DNA from: Tibeticola sediminis
Lineage (GTDB): Bacteria > Pseudomonadota > Gammaproteobacteria > Burkholderiales > Burkholderiaceae_C
Direction of reading: 5' to 3'
Assembly: GCF_003843835.1 (NCBI RefSeq)
Contig: NZ_RKQL01000007.1
Location: 54,118 to 118,117, forward strand
DNA: 64,000 nt
The notes beneath the pieces were generated by a model. The model searched no databases, had not been told where the DNA came from, and saw nothing but the letters and a program-made list of their open reading frames with translations. How positions within the stretch are numbered: the first letter of the stretch is position 1; every line of letters starts with the position of its first letter. Shown piece after piece: positions 35,440 to 43,984 of the stretch. The translations under genes and the position numbers were made by a program.

Positions 35440-37765
35440 CTTTTCCCGTACCCGGTTCATGAACGGGATTAAGACTGTCGGCCTCCACCAGTGCCCGAAG
35501 TTTCGGGCCGCTTTTCCCGTACCCGGTTCATGAACGGGATTAAGACTAGGGGTCTGGAGCCCGTCCAGGAAGGTTTTGGTTGTCTTTTCCCGTACCCGGT
35601 TCATGAACGGGATTAAGACATCATATCTCATCTGAAGTCATAACCTCTTACTTTTCCCGTACCCGGTTCATGAACGGGATTAAGACGGCACAGCGAGAAC
35701 TTTCATTAGAGACTCCTAAGCTTTTCCCGTACCCGGTTCATGAACGGGATTAAGACGAGAACTTTGTTGCTCATAACTAACTCCTAAGCTTTTCCCGTAC
35801 CCGGTTCATGAACGGGATTAAGACACGGGCCCCCCTCCGGGCGGATCCAGGCATTCACCTTTTCCCGTACCCGGTTCATGAACGGGATTAAGACGATATA
35901 AGCCTCACGGTCGTTTTGGGCGGGCACCTTTTCCCGTACCCGGTTCATGAACGGGATTAAGACTCGGTGGCGGGCATGTTCAGTACTTTCATGTTACTTT
36001 TCCCGTACCCGGTTCATGAACGGGATTAAGACAGGGACTGCGATAACCTTGATGTTGCTCATAACTACTTTTCCCGTACCCGGTTCATGAACGGGATTAA
36101 GACGATACATCAAGGTAGTTCAGATCAGCATCTTTACTTTTCCCGCACCCGGTTCATGAACGGGATTAAGACGTTCGTCGTAGTTCATAGCTATCTCCTG
36201 CCAACTTTTCCCGTACCCGGTTCATGAACGGGATTAAGACTTATCTTGCAGATGTAGCAGTACCTAGCTATACTCTTTTCCCGTACCCGGTTCATGAACG
36301 GGATTAAGACCCATAAATGGCCCCGGAGGTCTTATCTTTAATGGCTTTTCCCGTACCCGGTTCATGAACGGGATTAAGACTCGCGCCCTTTGCGGAAAAT
36401 CGGCGCGGGCTTGCTTTTCCCGTACCCGGTTCATGAACGGGATTAAGACTTGGACGTAGGCTTCTTTGTCGTTCTGGGCGGCTTTTCCCGTACCCGGTTC
36501 ATGAACGGGATTAAGACGCATAGATGGCGTCACTATTCTTATCCCGAATGGCTTTTCCCGTACCCGGTTCATGAACGGGATTAAGACGTACGGCGATGAT
36601 CTTCAACATGGTATACTCCTACTTTTCCCGTACCCGGTTCATGAACGGGATTAAGACTACACCATAACGACGTTTACCGCCTTATATCCTTTTCCCGTAC
36701 CCGGTTCATGAACGGGATTAAGACTCTAGTGGTTTTGTCTTTCAAGGCGACCCAGGGGCTTTTCCCGTACCCGGTTCATGAACGGGATTAAGACGGGCCG
36801 AACGAGGCCGAAATAGAGAACGTTCGCAGCTTTTCCCGTACCCGGTTCATGAACGGGATTAAGACGTGTTCTCCCCGTCCTTGCGGATGACGAGCAACCT
36901 TTTCCCGTACCCGGTTCATGAACGGGATTAAGACAGCCTCATCTTGAGGATTTGCGAGCGTGAAGTCTTTTCCCGTACCCGGTTCATGAACGGGATTAAG
37001 ACACAAACCCGACCGAGCAAGAATCGGCCTGAGAAGCTTTTCCCGTACCCGGTTCATGAACGGGATTAAGACGGTTCTGGTTTTCCTTGCGCTCATTCTT
37101 GAAGCTTTTCCCGTACCCGGTTCATGAACGGGATTAAGACGTTTGTTGCGCTTTCATCATGAGTCCTTTGCAACTTTTCCCGTACCCGGTTCATGAACGG
37201 GATTAAGACCGTCCCGCCAGAGCGACCGCAGTCGCCCAAGACACTTTTCCCGTACCCGGTTCATGAACGGGATTAAGACGTCGAGGTCGTCGAGGTCGAT
37301 GTCTTCCTCCAGACTTTTCCCGTACCCGGTTCATGAACGGGATTAAGACCCGAAACGGACAATCGTTGCACGGCTGGGTGTTCATCTTTTCCCGTACCCG
37401 GTTCATGAACGGGATTAAGACAAAATAGTGGCGCCACCCGAAGGTGGTACCGCCTTTTCCCGTACCCGGTTCATGAACGGGATTAAGACTCAAGAGCTTG
37501 GTCGACACAAAGGCTGAACGCTTTTCCCGTACCCGGTTCATGAACGGGATTAAGACGAAGTATTCCAGTTAGAAATGTCACCGTTAAAGGCTTTTCCCGT
37601 ACCCGGTTCATGAACGGGATTAAGACCTCCCGCATGTAGTTTGCGAGAATCCGCTTGTTATTTTCCCGTACCCGGTTCATGAACGGGATTAAGACCACTT
37701 GGCTCGACGCGCAAGGAGCTTTCCGGCTTCTTTTCCCATACCCGGTTCATGAACGGGATTAAGAC
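35440..37765 (+). CRISPR. CRISPR array 1, 34 repeats
   Basis: 34 copies of a 36-bp repeat, starting CTTTTCCCGTACCCGGTTCA and ending TGAACGGGATTAAGAC, with 33 spacers of about 31-36 bp. The repeat folds as CCCGTTCATGAACGGG-type hairpin and would leave ATTAAGAC as the 8-nt crRNA handle. Variants: T to C in repeat 11 (36137), first base A in repeat 33 (37660), G to A in the last repeat (37730); decay at the right end and the leader on the left agree that it is read on the plus strand. At least nine spacers are antisense to start-codon regions, and the spacer at 37350-37385 matches 62011-62042 over 32 nt. Short open frames across the array are repeat artefacts. Confidence 0.98.
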
Positions 37766-38439
37766 ATCCACGCCGGAGCGCTTCACAGACAGGCTGCATA
37801 AACACAACGCGACTGAGCCTGGGATCTTGCTGATCCCGCCTCTGTATGCGCGCACCTGGATTGCTTGGATCGTCTGACTTTGGCCGTGGACGCTTCCAAA
37901 AACGCACATAGGCGCAGCATGGCACATCGCGCTGCTCGGGCAGAAATTCCTTGGCGATGCGTTTCTCAGCTGGCTAGTGTTGCCCCTTTTGGTTGCTCTG
38001 GTTGCGATTCCCTAGTAGCGCAAAAAGGTAGAAATCACGGGGGTAGAAACGATTCGGAGTTTTATTTCAGAAGAGCTTCTGAAGCAACGTGGCATCGACG
38101 ATGACGGGAATGCCGATGTCATCAGCCGGGCGTGAGTCTGAGGATGAAGAAGATGAGGAAGTCAAAGCCACTTACGAGCGCGGCAAGCGAATGACGGAAG
38201 AGAAGTATGAAGCGTGGCACCGTGCGGTTTGGGGGTACTATTGAGTCACCCCGGATTGACGTATCACTATCTGATTGAGTTCTGGTTTTCGCGCTTTCTT
38301 CGCCAAAATATCTGGGTATGCGTCAAAGTTGGTTGGAAAGCGTTCTCACGGTCAGCGCCGCACATGCGCCCACATTCGCAAATCATGTATCTTTCCCGCT
38401 AGTCGCGTAAGATACGGTTATCGACAAGCGTAAAAAGTA
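37766..38439. other. region between array 1 and the AbiE-like genes
   Basis: About 670 bp of mixed, lower-GC sequence. The only plausible gene is the 47-codon frame at 38101-38244. Just before it, a frame without a start encodes ETIRSFISEELLKQRGIDDD, perhaps the relic of a longer gene now broken. Nothing else was recognised. Confidence 0.5.
38101..38244 (+). CDS. possible small acidic protein
   Basis: A 47-residue frame: an acidic run (RESEDEEDEEVKATYERGKR) and a Trp/Tyr-rich end (EAWHRAVWGYY). Composition looks protein-like and lower in GC than the neighbours. No clear ribosome site was found and an overlapping frame upstream also looks decayed, so this may be the tail of a broken gene. Confidence 0.3.
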   Translation: MTGMPMSSAGRESEDEEDEEVKATYERGKRMTEEKYEAWHRAVWGYY

Positions 38440-38448
38440 TTGTTCCCC

Positions 38449-38676
38449 ATGCTGCATCGCCATCTCAACCATCAGCGCTACACCCTCGCTGCGATCGACG
38501 ACGTGATCTCACGCGGTCGGTGGCAGGACTGGGCTGATCTGCGGCGAGCGGTACTGGCTGACCGCACCCTGCTCGATCAGGTGGAGCGGGTCTGCCGGCC
38601 CTACGCTTCCGACCTCTACGCCCAGCGCCATCACTTCTGGATGCACTATGCCAAAGAGCACCGCACCGCTGCCTGA
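38449..38676 (+). CDS. small protein upstream of an AbiEii-like gene, possible antitoxin
   Basis: A 75-residue protein (YTLAAIDDVISRGRWQDWAD, then DLYAQRHHFWMHYAKEHRTA). It overlaps the next gene by about 29 bp, an arrangement typical of toxin-antitoxin pairs where the downstream gene is a nucleotidyltransferase. An in-frame ATG at 38440 is also possible. No conserved domain recognised; the antitoxin role is inferred from position only. Confidence 0.55.
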   Translation: MLHRHLNHQRYTLAAIDDVISRGRWQDWADLRRAVLADRTLLDQVERVCRPYASDLYAQRHHFWMHYAKEHRTAA

Positions 38677-39081
38677 CTGGGAACTCGTCTTGTCCTCTGC
38701 CGCACGTCTCCAACGTATCCTGCCGGATGCCGTGCTGGTCGGAGGAACTGCCTCGGCAATCCACGCCGGGCATCGCTTCTCGCGTGATGCCGATCATGTG
38801 CTGACTGACCTACGCCACCGCTTCGACGACGTGCTTGCCCAGCTTGAGTCAGTCGCTGGCTGGAAAACTGCTCGTGTGCAGCGCCCGGTGCAAATCCTTG
38901 GCAGCCTCGATGGTATTGAAACCGGCGTTCGTCAGCTGACCCGCGATGGGCCGCTGGAAACAGTCGTGGTGGACTACCACGGTGCGCGAATCACCGTCCC
39001 GACCGAAGGTGAGATTCTGCGCATCAAGGCCCTCTGGCGTGTTTTTGGGCGTCAAAGCGGGCATGACCAATTCCCTCTCAG
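38648..39081 (+). pseudogene. AbiEii/DUF1814-type nucleotidyltransferase, 3' end lost
   Basis: The first 127 or so residues match nucleotidyltransferase toxins of the AbiEii type: DAVLVGGTASAIHAGHRFSR and DADHVLTDL give the G-G … S-R-D-x-D polymerase-beta-like site, and VPTEGEILRIKA is the point where intact relatives continue with a Lys-rich helix. Here the frame passes instead into sequence (from about 39040) matching one end of the family 3 miniature element, then into a family 1 element at 39082. The toxin is probably inactive. Confidence 0.75.
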
Positions 39082-39197
39082 CCTAAATCCGGCAGTTGAC
39101 CGCTTTGAGCTGAATGTAAGGTGTTGATGTTTGAACCGTTTTCGGGTGCAAAAGCCGTTCACCGCTTGGGTGGGTGCGCCCAACTGCCGGATTTAGG
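39082..39197. mobile_element. miniature inverted-repeat element, family 1, copy B
   Basis: 116 bp with the same ends as copy A (CCTAAATCCGGCAGTTG / CAACTGCCGGATTTAGG) and a 5-bp duplication CTCAG (39077-39081 and 39198-39202). It lacks the hairpin core present in copy A. The right duplication overlaps the stop codon of the minus-strand gene at 39199-39423. Confidence 0.9.
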
Positions 39198-39198
39198 C

Positions 39199-39423
39199 TC
39201 AGTAGTCGCTCGGGATCAGGCGCTCGACTTCTTTCAGGAATTCGTGGCGCGCGGCTTGCACGGCGCTGCGGTGTCGCTCAGCGCGCATCAGTCCCGCGGA
39301 CGAACCGCTGTCGGCCGCCAGAACGACCCGCGCCTCGGCGTCTTTCTTCAGCTGGTCGAACGCCAGCACGGCCACCATCAAGGTGCCCAGAGTCAGCGAG
39401 GCATTCAACTTTTCTCCCTGCAT
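39199..39423 (-). CDS. unknown small protein
   Basis: 74 residues with a strong ribosome site (AGGAG six bases before the ATG). The N-terminal 22 residues are hydrophobic (LTLGTLMVAVLAFDQL) and the rest is helical and charged (RSAVQAARHEFLKEVERLIP). No family recognised. A degenerate CRISPR repeat lies 51 bp upstream of its start (39474-39509), and a miniature element abuts its stop, which may have shortened it. Confidence 0.55.
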   Translation of the reverse strand: MQGEKLNASLTLGTLMVAVLAFDQLKKDAEARVVLAADSGSSAGLMRAERHRSAVQAARHEFLKEVERLIPSDY

Positions 39424-39473
39424 TGCTTTCTCCTGTTCTTCTTCTTCGAACGGCTCAGTTCAGGACGAGGAGG

Positions 39474-39509
39474 CTTTTCCCGTATCCGCTTCATGAACAG
39501 GATGAAGAC
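39474..39509 (+). repeat. orphan degenerate CRISPR repeat
   Basis: A single 36-bp unit (CTTTTCCCGTATCCGCTTCA then TGAACAGGATGAAGAC) that differs from the array 1 repeat at four positions. It stands alone, 1.7 kb from array 1, in the 5' region of the minus-strand gene 39199-39423. The hairpin is weakened but the ends are conserved. Confidence 0.85.
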
Positions 39510-39872
39510 CTGCCCGATCGCGGCAGGGGAAGCGGCCCTCGGCTTTCGAGGCGTTCCTGTCTCAGCCGAGCGCAGTGGCCTGCACTCTTGCAACTTTCGG
39601 CTCGCTCTCGGCTGCAGAGCGCAGCGTATCCACTGGCGGGCGGCTGATCGCCTGGCCTCGGCGCGCGCCGAAGAGCAAGCCGCAGGTGCAGCGCACCCGC
39701 GCCTGAGCAATTGTTTCGCTGGTTTTTACCCGCGAGGACCGCGTGATTTCAGTTTGGGCCGCGCTGAACAGTTCCTCGCGCGCCGCACATCCCGGCCTCC
39801 ACATTACCGGCATGGCGCTGGCTACTGCCGCACGGCGCGGCCCGAGGGCCGGGGGACAAAGGCTCTCAGAGC
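39510..39872. other. non-coding stretch
   Basis: No convincing gene. Contains a partial family 2 miniature element near 39763-39805 (CTGAACAGTTCCTCGCGCG) and otherwise GC-rich sequence of unknown origin. Confidence 0.5.
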
Positions 39873-40478
39873 TCAGAAGGCCCGGGTATCTTGCTGCGCG
39901 CGTTGGCGTAGCCGTGCGTCTTCAGCAGCTTTCATTTGGGCCTTCATCTTGCCCTCGTTGTTGCGGTCGAGCAGCTGCAGGTAGGTGGTGGTGTCGGGCC
40001 ATCCGCGATTGACGCGCACCTCCATGCCCTGGGGCTGAGCCCAGCGGGCGCTCACTTCCCCGAGCCCATAGTTGCCGACGAGGGCGCTGGGCCTGCCATA
40101 CTTGACCGAGACGGTTTCCACGACGCGCTTGACCAATCCAGTATCCATGAAGGCAGGGAAGGTGTAACGCGCGGAAGCAAAGGTGTTGTCGTCCTCGGTG
40201 TAGCAGACCTGGAGCTCGGTGGAGCCTTCGGGCACGCCGTTGGTGCTGTAGAGGTCGCAGTAGTAAGCGTCATCCACCCGCGTGGGCACAAGACCGGCCT
40301 GGGTGAGCGCTTGGCGCAAGCTCGCGCGGCTGGCGCCTTTGAGGGGGGTGCCAAAGAGGCTGAGCGGGCTCGGCTGCGGTGCCGCGGCAGCCCAGGGCGC
40401 GGTGAGCACAGCGGCCAGTGCGCAAGCGAGCAGGCCAGCAAAGCGGCGGGCAGCAGATGCAGCGTTGAAAGCAAACAT
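39873..40478 (-). CDS. secreted or periplasmic protein of unknown function
   Basis: A 201-residue protein with a clear Sec signal peptide (FAGLLACALAAVLTAPWAAAA, cleavage after an A-x-A). The mature part contains two Cys (DDAYYCDLYSTNGVPEGSTE and LQVCYTEDD) that could pair, a VKYGRPSALVGNYGLG strand-turn, and a Lys/Arg-rich C-terminal helix. No family name can be given. Start at 40478 gives the signal peptide directly; the upstream in-frame extension lacks coding character. Its link to the CRISPR accessory genes around it is unknown. Confidence 0.65.
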   Translation of the reverse strand: MFAFNAASAARRFAGLLACALAAVLTAPWAAAAPQPSPLSLFGTPLKGASRASLRQALTQAGLVPTRVDDAYYCDLYSTNGVPEGSTELQVCYTEDDNTFASARYTFPAFMDTGLVKRVVETVSVKYGRPSALVGNYGLGEVSARWAQPQGMEVRVNRGWPDTTTYLQLLDRNNEGKMKAQMKAAEDARLRQRAQQDTRAF

Positions 40479-40583
40479 GGATTCCTCCCAAATGATGTGA
40501 CGGTTGATGAACAGAAATAACGGGAGGGGAGTGTGCCCGCTGGTGACGCGCACGGTGCCTGATGCAAGCTTGCGAGCACTTGG

Positions 40584-40669
40584 GGCAACGCTGAACCCGT
40601 CCCTCGCGTGTCGCGCATCCAGTCCCGCCGCCGCTCGCGCATCATCGCGGGAACGAATGCAGCGTTGCC
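40584..40669. mobile_element. miniature inverted-repeat element, family 2, short copy
   Basis: 86 bp with ends GGCAACGCTGAACCCGTCCC and complement GGGAACGAATGCAGCGTTGCC; no clean target duplication. It touches the stop codon of the minus-strand frame at 40670. Confidence 0.75.
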
Positions 40670-41058
40670 TTACCTCCGGGTGTTCAAGACGTCTTTGAGT
40701 GTTTGTTCAATCACGCGCGCTGACACTGGAGAGCCCGTCAAGATGCCGCAAAACTCCGCCGCGCCGTCCACGAGCGTGACCCAGCGGCCGGTGCCGTTGG
40801 CCCGCGACGCCTGAAGGAGTTTTTTGACGAGGAGCTCGCACTGTTTGCCGTCACAACCGGCGTGGTGTGGAGACGTCCGACTCACCCAGACCAAGATACC
40901 ACCGGGGACGAGCAGCAGCGTCCAGCCTTGTTGACGGCTTTCCCCAACCGCTCGGAGCTCATCGATTGCATTGAGCCGACCCGAGTTGCTGAGCGGTAGC
41001 TCTGTTTTGACCTTGCGGCGGTCGCTCAAAACGGAGTAGCCCTGCCCCGCAAGGTCGG
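40670..41058 (-). pseudogene. 3' fragment of an unknown gene interrupted by IS481
   Basis: From the IS481 boundary the minus strand encodes about 129 residues: LADLAGQGYSVLSDRRKVKT, a central GWTLLLVPGGILVWVSRTSP, HHAGCDGKQCELLVKKLLQA and a C-terminal helix VIEQTLKDVL. No family recognised. Its 5' part should lie on the other side of the IS481 element, but the sequence there is the end of the CARF nuclease gene, so either this was a separate gene that lost its start or it was an extra C-terminal domain of that nuclease. Confidence 0.5.
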
Positions 41059-42045
41059 CTAGGTGTAGTTTCTCAAAACGTTGTTCCCGTTCATCCCGAG
41101 ACGAGTGACAGGGGGTTTGCCGGCGGTGGCGCTGTGGGGGCGGTGGAAGTTGTAGTACCGCATCCAGTGAGGCAACTCTTCGGTGCGATGCCGCGATGAG
41201 GGGTACACGTAGGCGTAGGCCCACTCACGCAGCAGAGTCTGGATGAAGCGCTCGGCCTTGCCGTTGGTGCGCGGCGTGTAGGGCCGCGTCCTCAGATGTC
41301 GCAGACCCAGTCGGCGCAGCAGCGTGGCAAAGCGGCGAGACTTGTAGGCCGAGCCGTTGTCGGTCATCACGGCCTGTACGCGCACGCCCAGGCTGGCGTA
41401 GTAGCGCAAGGCAGCCAACAGGAAGGTGCAGGCGCTGCGGCTGGTCTCGTCATCGAGCAGTTGGCTGAAGCCGACGCGGGAGTGGTCATCAATGGCCACG
41501 TGCAAGGCCTGCCAGCCGGCATGGGGCGTGTACTGGGTGCGGTCTGCCGTGACCCGATGGCCGGGACGCTCGAAGCGGTAGAGCTTCTTGGTGTCGAGGT
41601 GCAGCAACTCGCCAGCGCTGCTGCGCTCGTAGCGCGGCCCAACGGGCCGCTGCTGCAGGGGTGGCAGCTTGGCCAGCCCCGCAGCCTGGCAGGCGCGCGC
41701 CACGGTGCTGCGCGAGAGCCCCACGCGCTCGGCGATGCGCTCGTAGGTCAGCCTCTGCGTGCGCCGCAACGCCAGGGCACGCTCGACCTTGGCAGCGTCG
41801 CTGCGCCGCGGGCTGCGGTGCGGCCGCGAGCTGCGGTCGAGCAGCTCAGAGTCGCCCTGGACGTAGCGGCGGTGCCACTTGCGTGCAGTGCGCACGCTCA
41901 CCCCGGCGGCCGCCGCCGCTGTTGTGAGCCCCACCCGCTGGACTTCTCTGACCAGATGCGCTCGACCTTTGGGCGTCATTGAGGCATTCTTGTGAACGTT
42001 CATCCGAGGTTCTCCTGAGGAAGTTGGCCGGCTTGAGAACCTCCA
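41057..42045 (-). mobile_element. IS481-family insertion sequence
   Basis: About 990 bp with imperfect ends TGTAGTTTCTCAAAACG and complement TGGAGGTTCTCAAGCCG around one transposase gene. No clear target duplication could be read. It separates the CARF nuclease gene (42053-43231) from a downstream fragment (40670-41058). Confidence 0.8.
41059..42003 (-). CDS. IS481-family transposase
   Basis: 314 residues: N-terminal helix-turn-helix (AHLVREVQRVGLTTAAAAAG, VSVRTARKWHRRY), a second one (ERIAERVGLSRSTVARACQA) and an rve core with LLHLDTKKLYRFE (Asp), AVMTDNGSAYKSRRFA (Asp) and RPYTPRTNGKAERFIQTLLR (Glu). CAGGAGAACCTCGG precedes the start at 42003. All catalytic residues are present. Confidence 0.92.
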   Translation of the reverse strand: MNVHKNASMTPKGRAHLVREVQRVGLTTAAAAAGVSVRTARKWHRRYVQGDSELLDRSSRPHRSPRRSDAAKVERALALRRTQRLTYERIAERVGLSRSTVARACQAAGLAKLPPLQQRPVGPRYERSSAGELLHLDTKKLYRFERPGHRVTADRTQYTPHAGWQALHVAIDDHSRVGFSQLLDDETSRSACTFLLAALRYYASLGVRVQAVMTDNGSAYKSRRFATLLRRLGLRHLRTRPYTPRTNGKAERFIQTLLREWAYAYVYPSSRHRTEELPHWMRYYNFHRPHSATAGKPPVTRLGMNGNNVLRNYT

Positions 42046-42052
42046 TCTTCCT

Positions 42053-43231
42053 CTACCTCGGGTGAACAACCTGTTGGGAAACAACAGCTAGGTGCTCTTG
42101 AGCCGCCTTCAGCGGCTCAGGAAGTGGCAGATCCTGTTGATTCCGGTCGATGGCAGCGACCAGCTTTTGGAACACGGCGGGCGCGTCCGCTTGTGTGAGC
42201 AAGTGGACTTGCAAAGCCCGCGCCAGCCTGCCCACCTCTGGGTCAGCAGGCCAACCAGGCCGCAAGGCGATGGCCACGGCCGCGTTGCCCCCGAGTTGAC
42301 GCGCCAAGTCCGCGATGTCCGCCAATTGCGTGCCCTTGGACGAGTCCTCAGCATCCGGGAGCTTGATGTCGATGCACACTAGCCGGCCTTTGTGGCAGGC
42401 CACGATGTCAATCTCTCGAACGATCTTGGTCTGCTCGCCAGATTCCAAGGTGTCGAGCAATTTCAGCGAATGGCGCACCCGAATACCGCAGGACTCCAAG
42501 CCCGCAGCAATGAAGCGCTCAAACGCATCGCCACCACTGACCGGCTGCACACCCGGTAGGAGCGGATAGAGGGCTTCCCAGCGCCAGCGCCGGTGGCCGC
42601 GCTCGCGGGTGAATACCAAGTCCAAGGCTTGGCGGATGGGCAAGGGGCGCACCGCATTGGCTTTGCACCGATGCTGCCCAGGAAACTGGGCGATCACCAG
42701 GTCTTCCACGGACATGAGCCGGTCGAGCGTGTCTGCGGGAGGAACGTCGGGATCGTCGCGTTGGTCGATGGGCAGGGTTCGCAGAAAGCCCTCGCCTTCA
42801 TCTTGCGTCAGCTCGTACCACCGGCCGTTGATTTCCCGGTAAATCACGCGGCAGGAGCTCAGGTCGGTCGACAGGCTGAGCTCGATGGCCGCAGCCGACA
42901 TGAGCTTGTTGCCGCCGGTGACGTTGACCAGCCAATGCACATCGGGCGCGGCCTCGAAGCAGTGCAGCAGGCCCTGGCGCACGTCCTCGGGCTGCATGCT
43001 GCCCTGCACCCGCTCGACCTTCGTGGACAGGCCGCGCGCGTCGAGCCAGCGGCGCAAGCTACGCTCGAGTCGCTGGGCGGGCTCAATGGATCGGCGTTCG
43101 TCGTCGGTGCAGTAGAGATGGATGGTTTGCAACTGCGCTCCGTAACGGTCAGCCATGTGCAGAGCGAATTCAAGCGACGGCAGCAACTGCTCGCTCACCA
43201 GCAGCACCAGACGCACAGGCCAGTTTGTCAT
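42053..43231 (-). CDS. second CARF/PD-(D/E)xK effector nuclease (Can2/Card1-like)
   Basis: A 392-residue protein. Residues 1-150 are a CARF domain with the DUF1887 motif WLVNVTGGNKLMSAAAIEL. Residues 225-340 form the nuclease: SGGDAFERFIAAGLESCG (Glu), REIDIVACHKGRLVCIDIKL (Asp, then D-x-K in place of the usual E-x-K). Family members cut DNA and/or RNA on binding cA4 made by Cas10. It has no Csx16 domain, unlike its relative at 30107. It is divergent from crn2/csm6 with a small basic gene upstream on the same strand. The C terminus (QQVVHPR) ends at the IS481 element and may be altered, but both domains are complete. Confidence 0.85.
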   Translation of the reverse strand: MTNWPVRLVLLVSEQLLPSLEFALHMADRYGAQLQTIHLYCTDDERRSIEPAQRLERSLRRWLDARGLSTKVERVQGSMQPEDVRQGLLHCFEAAPDVHWLVNVTGGNKLMSAAAIELSLSTDLSSCRVIYREINGRWYELTQDEGEGFLRTLPIDQRDDPDVPPADTLDRLMSVEDLVIAQFPGQHRCKANAVRPLPIRQALDLVFTRERGHRRWRWEALYPLLPGVQPVSGGDAFERFIAAGLESCGIRVRHSLKLLDTLESGEQTKIVREIDIVACHKGRLVCIDIKLPDAEDSSKGTQLADIADLARQLGGNAAVAIALRPGWPADPEVGRLARALQVHLLTQADAPAVFQKLVAAIDRNQQDLPLPEPLKAAQEHLAVVSQQVVHPR

Positions 43232-43297
43232 GATCAAGCTCATCCACGACGAGGCAGCAAAGGACACAACTATACCGGCGGGATAGCGCAACACCCA

Positions 43298-43486
43298 TCA
43301 AAAATCCAGCGCCCCCCGACCGCGCCCCATGCGCTGGAGACGACGGCGGTTCACATGCGGCTGGCTGGCGCGGCGCATGCCCAGGAGCGAGGGCGCCAGC
43401 CCGGTCTGCGCCACCCAGGCCTGGCGCTTGCGCTGCGCTAGCGGGTTGGCTGAGCGGCTCTGCGATGCTTGGGGTTTGTTTTTCAT
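43298..43486 (-). CDS. small basic protein upstream of the CARF nuclease
   Basis: A 62-residue, strongly basic frame (MKNKPQASQSRSANPLAQRK … NRRRLQRMGRGRGALDF) with an ideal ribosome site (AGGAG six bases before the ATG), 66 bp before the CARF nuclease gene on the same strand. High Arg/Gln/Ser content suggests a nucleic-acid-binding or disordered protein. No family recognised; the good ribosome site is the main support. Confidence 0.45.
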   Translation of the reverse strand: MKNKPQASQSRSANPLAQRKRQAWVAQTGLAPSLLGMRRASQPHVNRRRLQRMGRGRGALDF

Positions 43487-43538
43487 GGGGCTCTCCTGCG
43501 AAAAACCGGGATTCTTCGCGGGCCGCTACCGCCTCGGC

Positions 43539-43560
43539 GCCCGTGCAAGCTTGCACGGGC
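43539..43560. promoter_or_regulatory. perfect 22-bp palindrome between the divergent CARF genes
   Basis: An 11-bp perfect inverted repeat, GCCCGTGCAAG joined to its complement, centred on GCAAGCTTGC, 60 bp upstream of crn2 and 52 bp beyond the start of the divergent small gene at 43486. It could be an operator controlling both directions. The 10-bp centre recurs seven more times in the island, mostly in intergenic DNA. Confidence 0.6.
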
Positions 43561-43621
43561 GCGGCGACAGCAGGTTGCCGGTTAGATTTCACCCCGTCGC
43601 AACGCAGCATCTGTCGCATCC

Positions 43622-43984
43622 ATGATCTACCTGCTCAATTCCCCGGTTCTCACCGCCTACGGCGATTGGCGCCTGAGCGGGCCGCTCAGCCCGCAAGAGG
43701 CCCGCGCGCGCTTGCACGGGCAGACCGTGCGCTCGGCCATCGGCCACGCGGGCAGCGCCCAGCTGCTGGAGCGTCTGCTCGGGCAGCCGGTGGCCGTGCA
43801 ACGGGTGACCGCGCGCATGGAGCCGGGCGACGCCGCCTTGGTGCTGCGTTTGCTGCAGCGTCTGCCTGAAGGGGTCTTGCTCGACGACGAAGAACTGCAG
43901 CGCACGCCCTTCGAGCTGGCGTGGCTCGAGCGCCTTGACGACCCGGCAGCGGCGGCTCGCGCCGAGCCCAAGCGGGCCGCATGA
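43622..43984 (+). CDS. crn2: ring nuclease, Crn2/AcrIII-1 type (DUF1874)
   Basis: A 120-residue protein that fits the DUF1874 pattern throughout: IYLLNSPVLTAYGDWRLSGP at the start, VRSAIGHAGSAQLLERLLGQ with the conserved SAIGH, RVTARMEPGDAALVLRLLQR and RLPEGVLLDDEELQRTPFEL. Members made by viruses (AcrIII-1) and by cells (Crn2) cut cA4, ending the type III alarm; the His in SAIGH is the known catalytic residue. Its stop overlaps the start of the Csm6-like gene (ATGA), so effector and off-switch are made together. Confidence 0.92.
   Translation: MIYLLNSPVLTAYGDWRLSGPLSPQEARARLHGQTVRSAIGHAGSAQLLERLLGQPVAVQRVTARMEPGDAALVLRLLQRLPEGVLLDDEELQRTPFELAWLERLDDPAAAARAEPKRAA

Noticed and set aside
36264..37927. 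Minus-strand frames with repeated LIPFMNRVREK and LNPVHEPGTGK
   Set aside because: These are translations of the CRISPR repeats and spacers, not proteins.
38648..39127. Nucleotidyltransferase frame taken as a complete 159-residue toxin
   Set aside because: The last 30 or so codons are encoded by miniature-element sequence, so the natural end is lost.
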